Shown here: positions 33,393 to 33,614 of the stretch, piece after piece
Layout of the letters: every line of letters starts with the position of its first letter
How positions within the stretch are numbered: the stretch's first letter is position 1
Assembly (NCBI RefSeq): GCF_018139625.1
Contig: NZ_JAGSOH010000081.1
Location: forward strand, 1 to 33,614
DNA from: Actinospica acidithermotolerans
Lineage (GTDB): Bacteria; Actinomycetota; Actinomycetes; Streptomycetales; Catenulisporaceae
Direction: 5' to 3'
DNA length: 33,614 bases
Notes under the pieces: model-generated
What the model saw: the letters and a program-made list of their open reading frames with translations, nothing else
What the model was told of the DNA's origin: nothing
Database searches by the model: none
Made by a program: the position numbers and the translations under genes

Positions 33393-33614
33393 CGGACCAG
33401 AACCCGAACACCGAACCACTCAGCCGCGAAGGCCAAGCCAGGCGAACGGCGCGGCGCGCTGGAGGTGGCGATTGCGCGGTTACCGCGTGGCTGTGACGTC
33501 TTCTGCGGAGCCCGCTTTGACGTCCTGATCTGAGCCCATCGAGGGGGCGTGCGCGGGGGTACGCCATGTGTGTCGTTTCGAAGTGGACCCGGACTTTCTC
33601 TTGCGGTGCAATGC

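Overview
The window looks like chromosomal DNA from a high-G+C actinomycete (Streptomyces/Catenulispora-like; genus not determined). Signs are strong GC bias at third codon positions, frequent GTG starts, a tRNA-Pro-targeted integrative-element scar with a decayed pSAM2-type integrase, and actinobacterial protein families (MMPL, YgaP-like DUF2892, OmpR/HK pairs, MarR-DHA2 efflux). There is no complete RNA gene and no CRISPR array.

Layout. 1-0.65 kb: the end of an MMPL transporter, a hairpin, a small DUF2892 membrane protein and a scrap of an IS630-type transposase. 0.85-11.5 kb: a tightly packed divergent module. An Mre11/YhaO-like nuclease and a Rad50/YhaN-like ATPase are read leftward; a TerB-N/TerB/TerB-C protein, a BrxD-like ATPase and a BrxHI/Lhr-like helicase are read rightward. 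Start/stop overlaps within each arm suggest one functional unit for sensing and processing DNA, probably anti-phage or anti-plasmid. BREX hallmark genes (pglZ, pglX, brxC/pglY) are absent from the window.

11.8-16.4 kb: a second probable conflict system. A small helical protein is followed by a 1359-residue STAND/NACHT-like ATPase with a long alpha-alpha repeat array. The C-terminus of the small protein and the N-terminus of the ATPase share a short G-Q-V-x-G motif, the arrangement expected of an effector and receptor that signal through an amyloid-like motif. The repeat array carries perfect 198-bp tandem copies, so it has expanded recently.

16.8-26.2 kb: a tRNA-Pro(GGG) 3'-end attachment scar, then a recombination junction between two gene fragments (nucleotide-sugar epimerase and DedA). 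Apparently ordinary genes follow: a lipoprotein, a DUF1801 protein, a two-component system with a COG4705-like membrane protein, and a leftward operon of HtrA-like protease, small CxxC protein and GT-C-like membrane protein. A second, diverged attachment scar then abuts a decayed integrase and a HAD hydrolase fragment. The two scars are direct repeats and share element-side flank, which suggests successive integrations at one tRNA-Pro gene.

26.2-33.6 kb: a divergent MarR/DHA2 efflux pair with two operator-like palindromes, IS256 and IS21 remnants, an aldo/keto reductase, an unrecognised protein with a strong ribosome binding site, and a complete IS21-family element with a probable 6-bp target duplication just upstream of a broken VOC (glyoxalase-like) gene. 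Both candidate defence systems therefore lie between mobile-element scars, consistent with a defence island.
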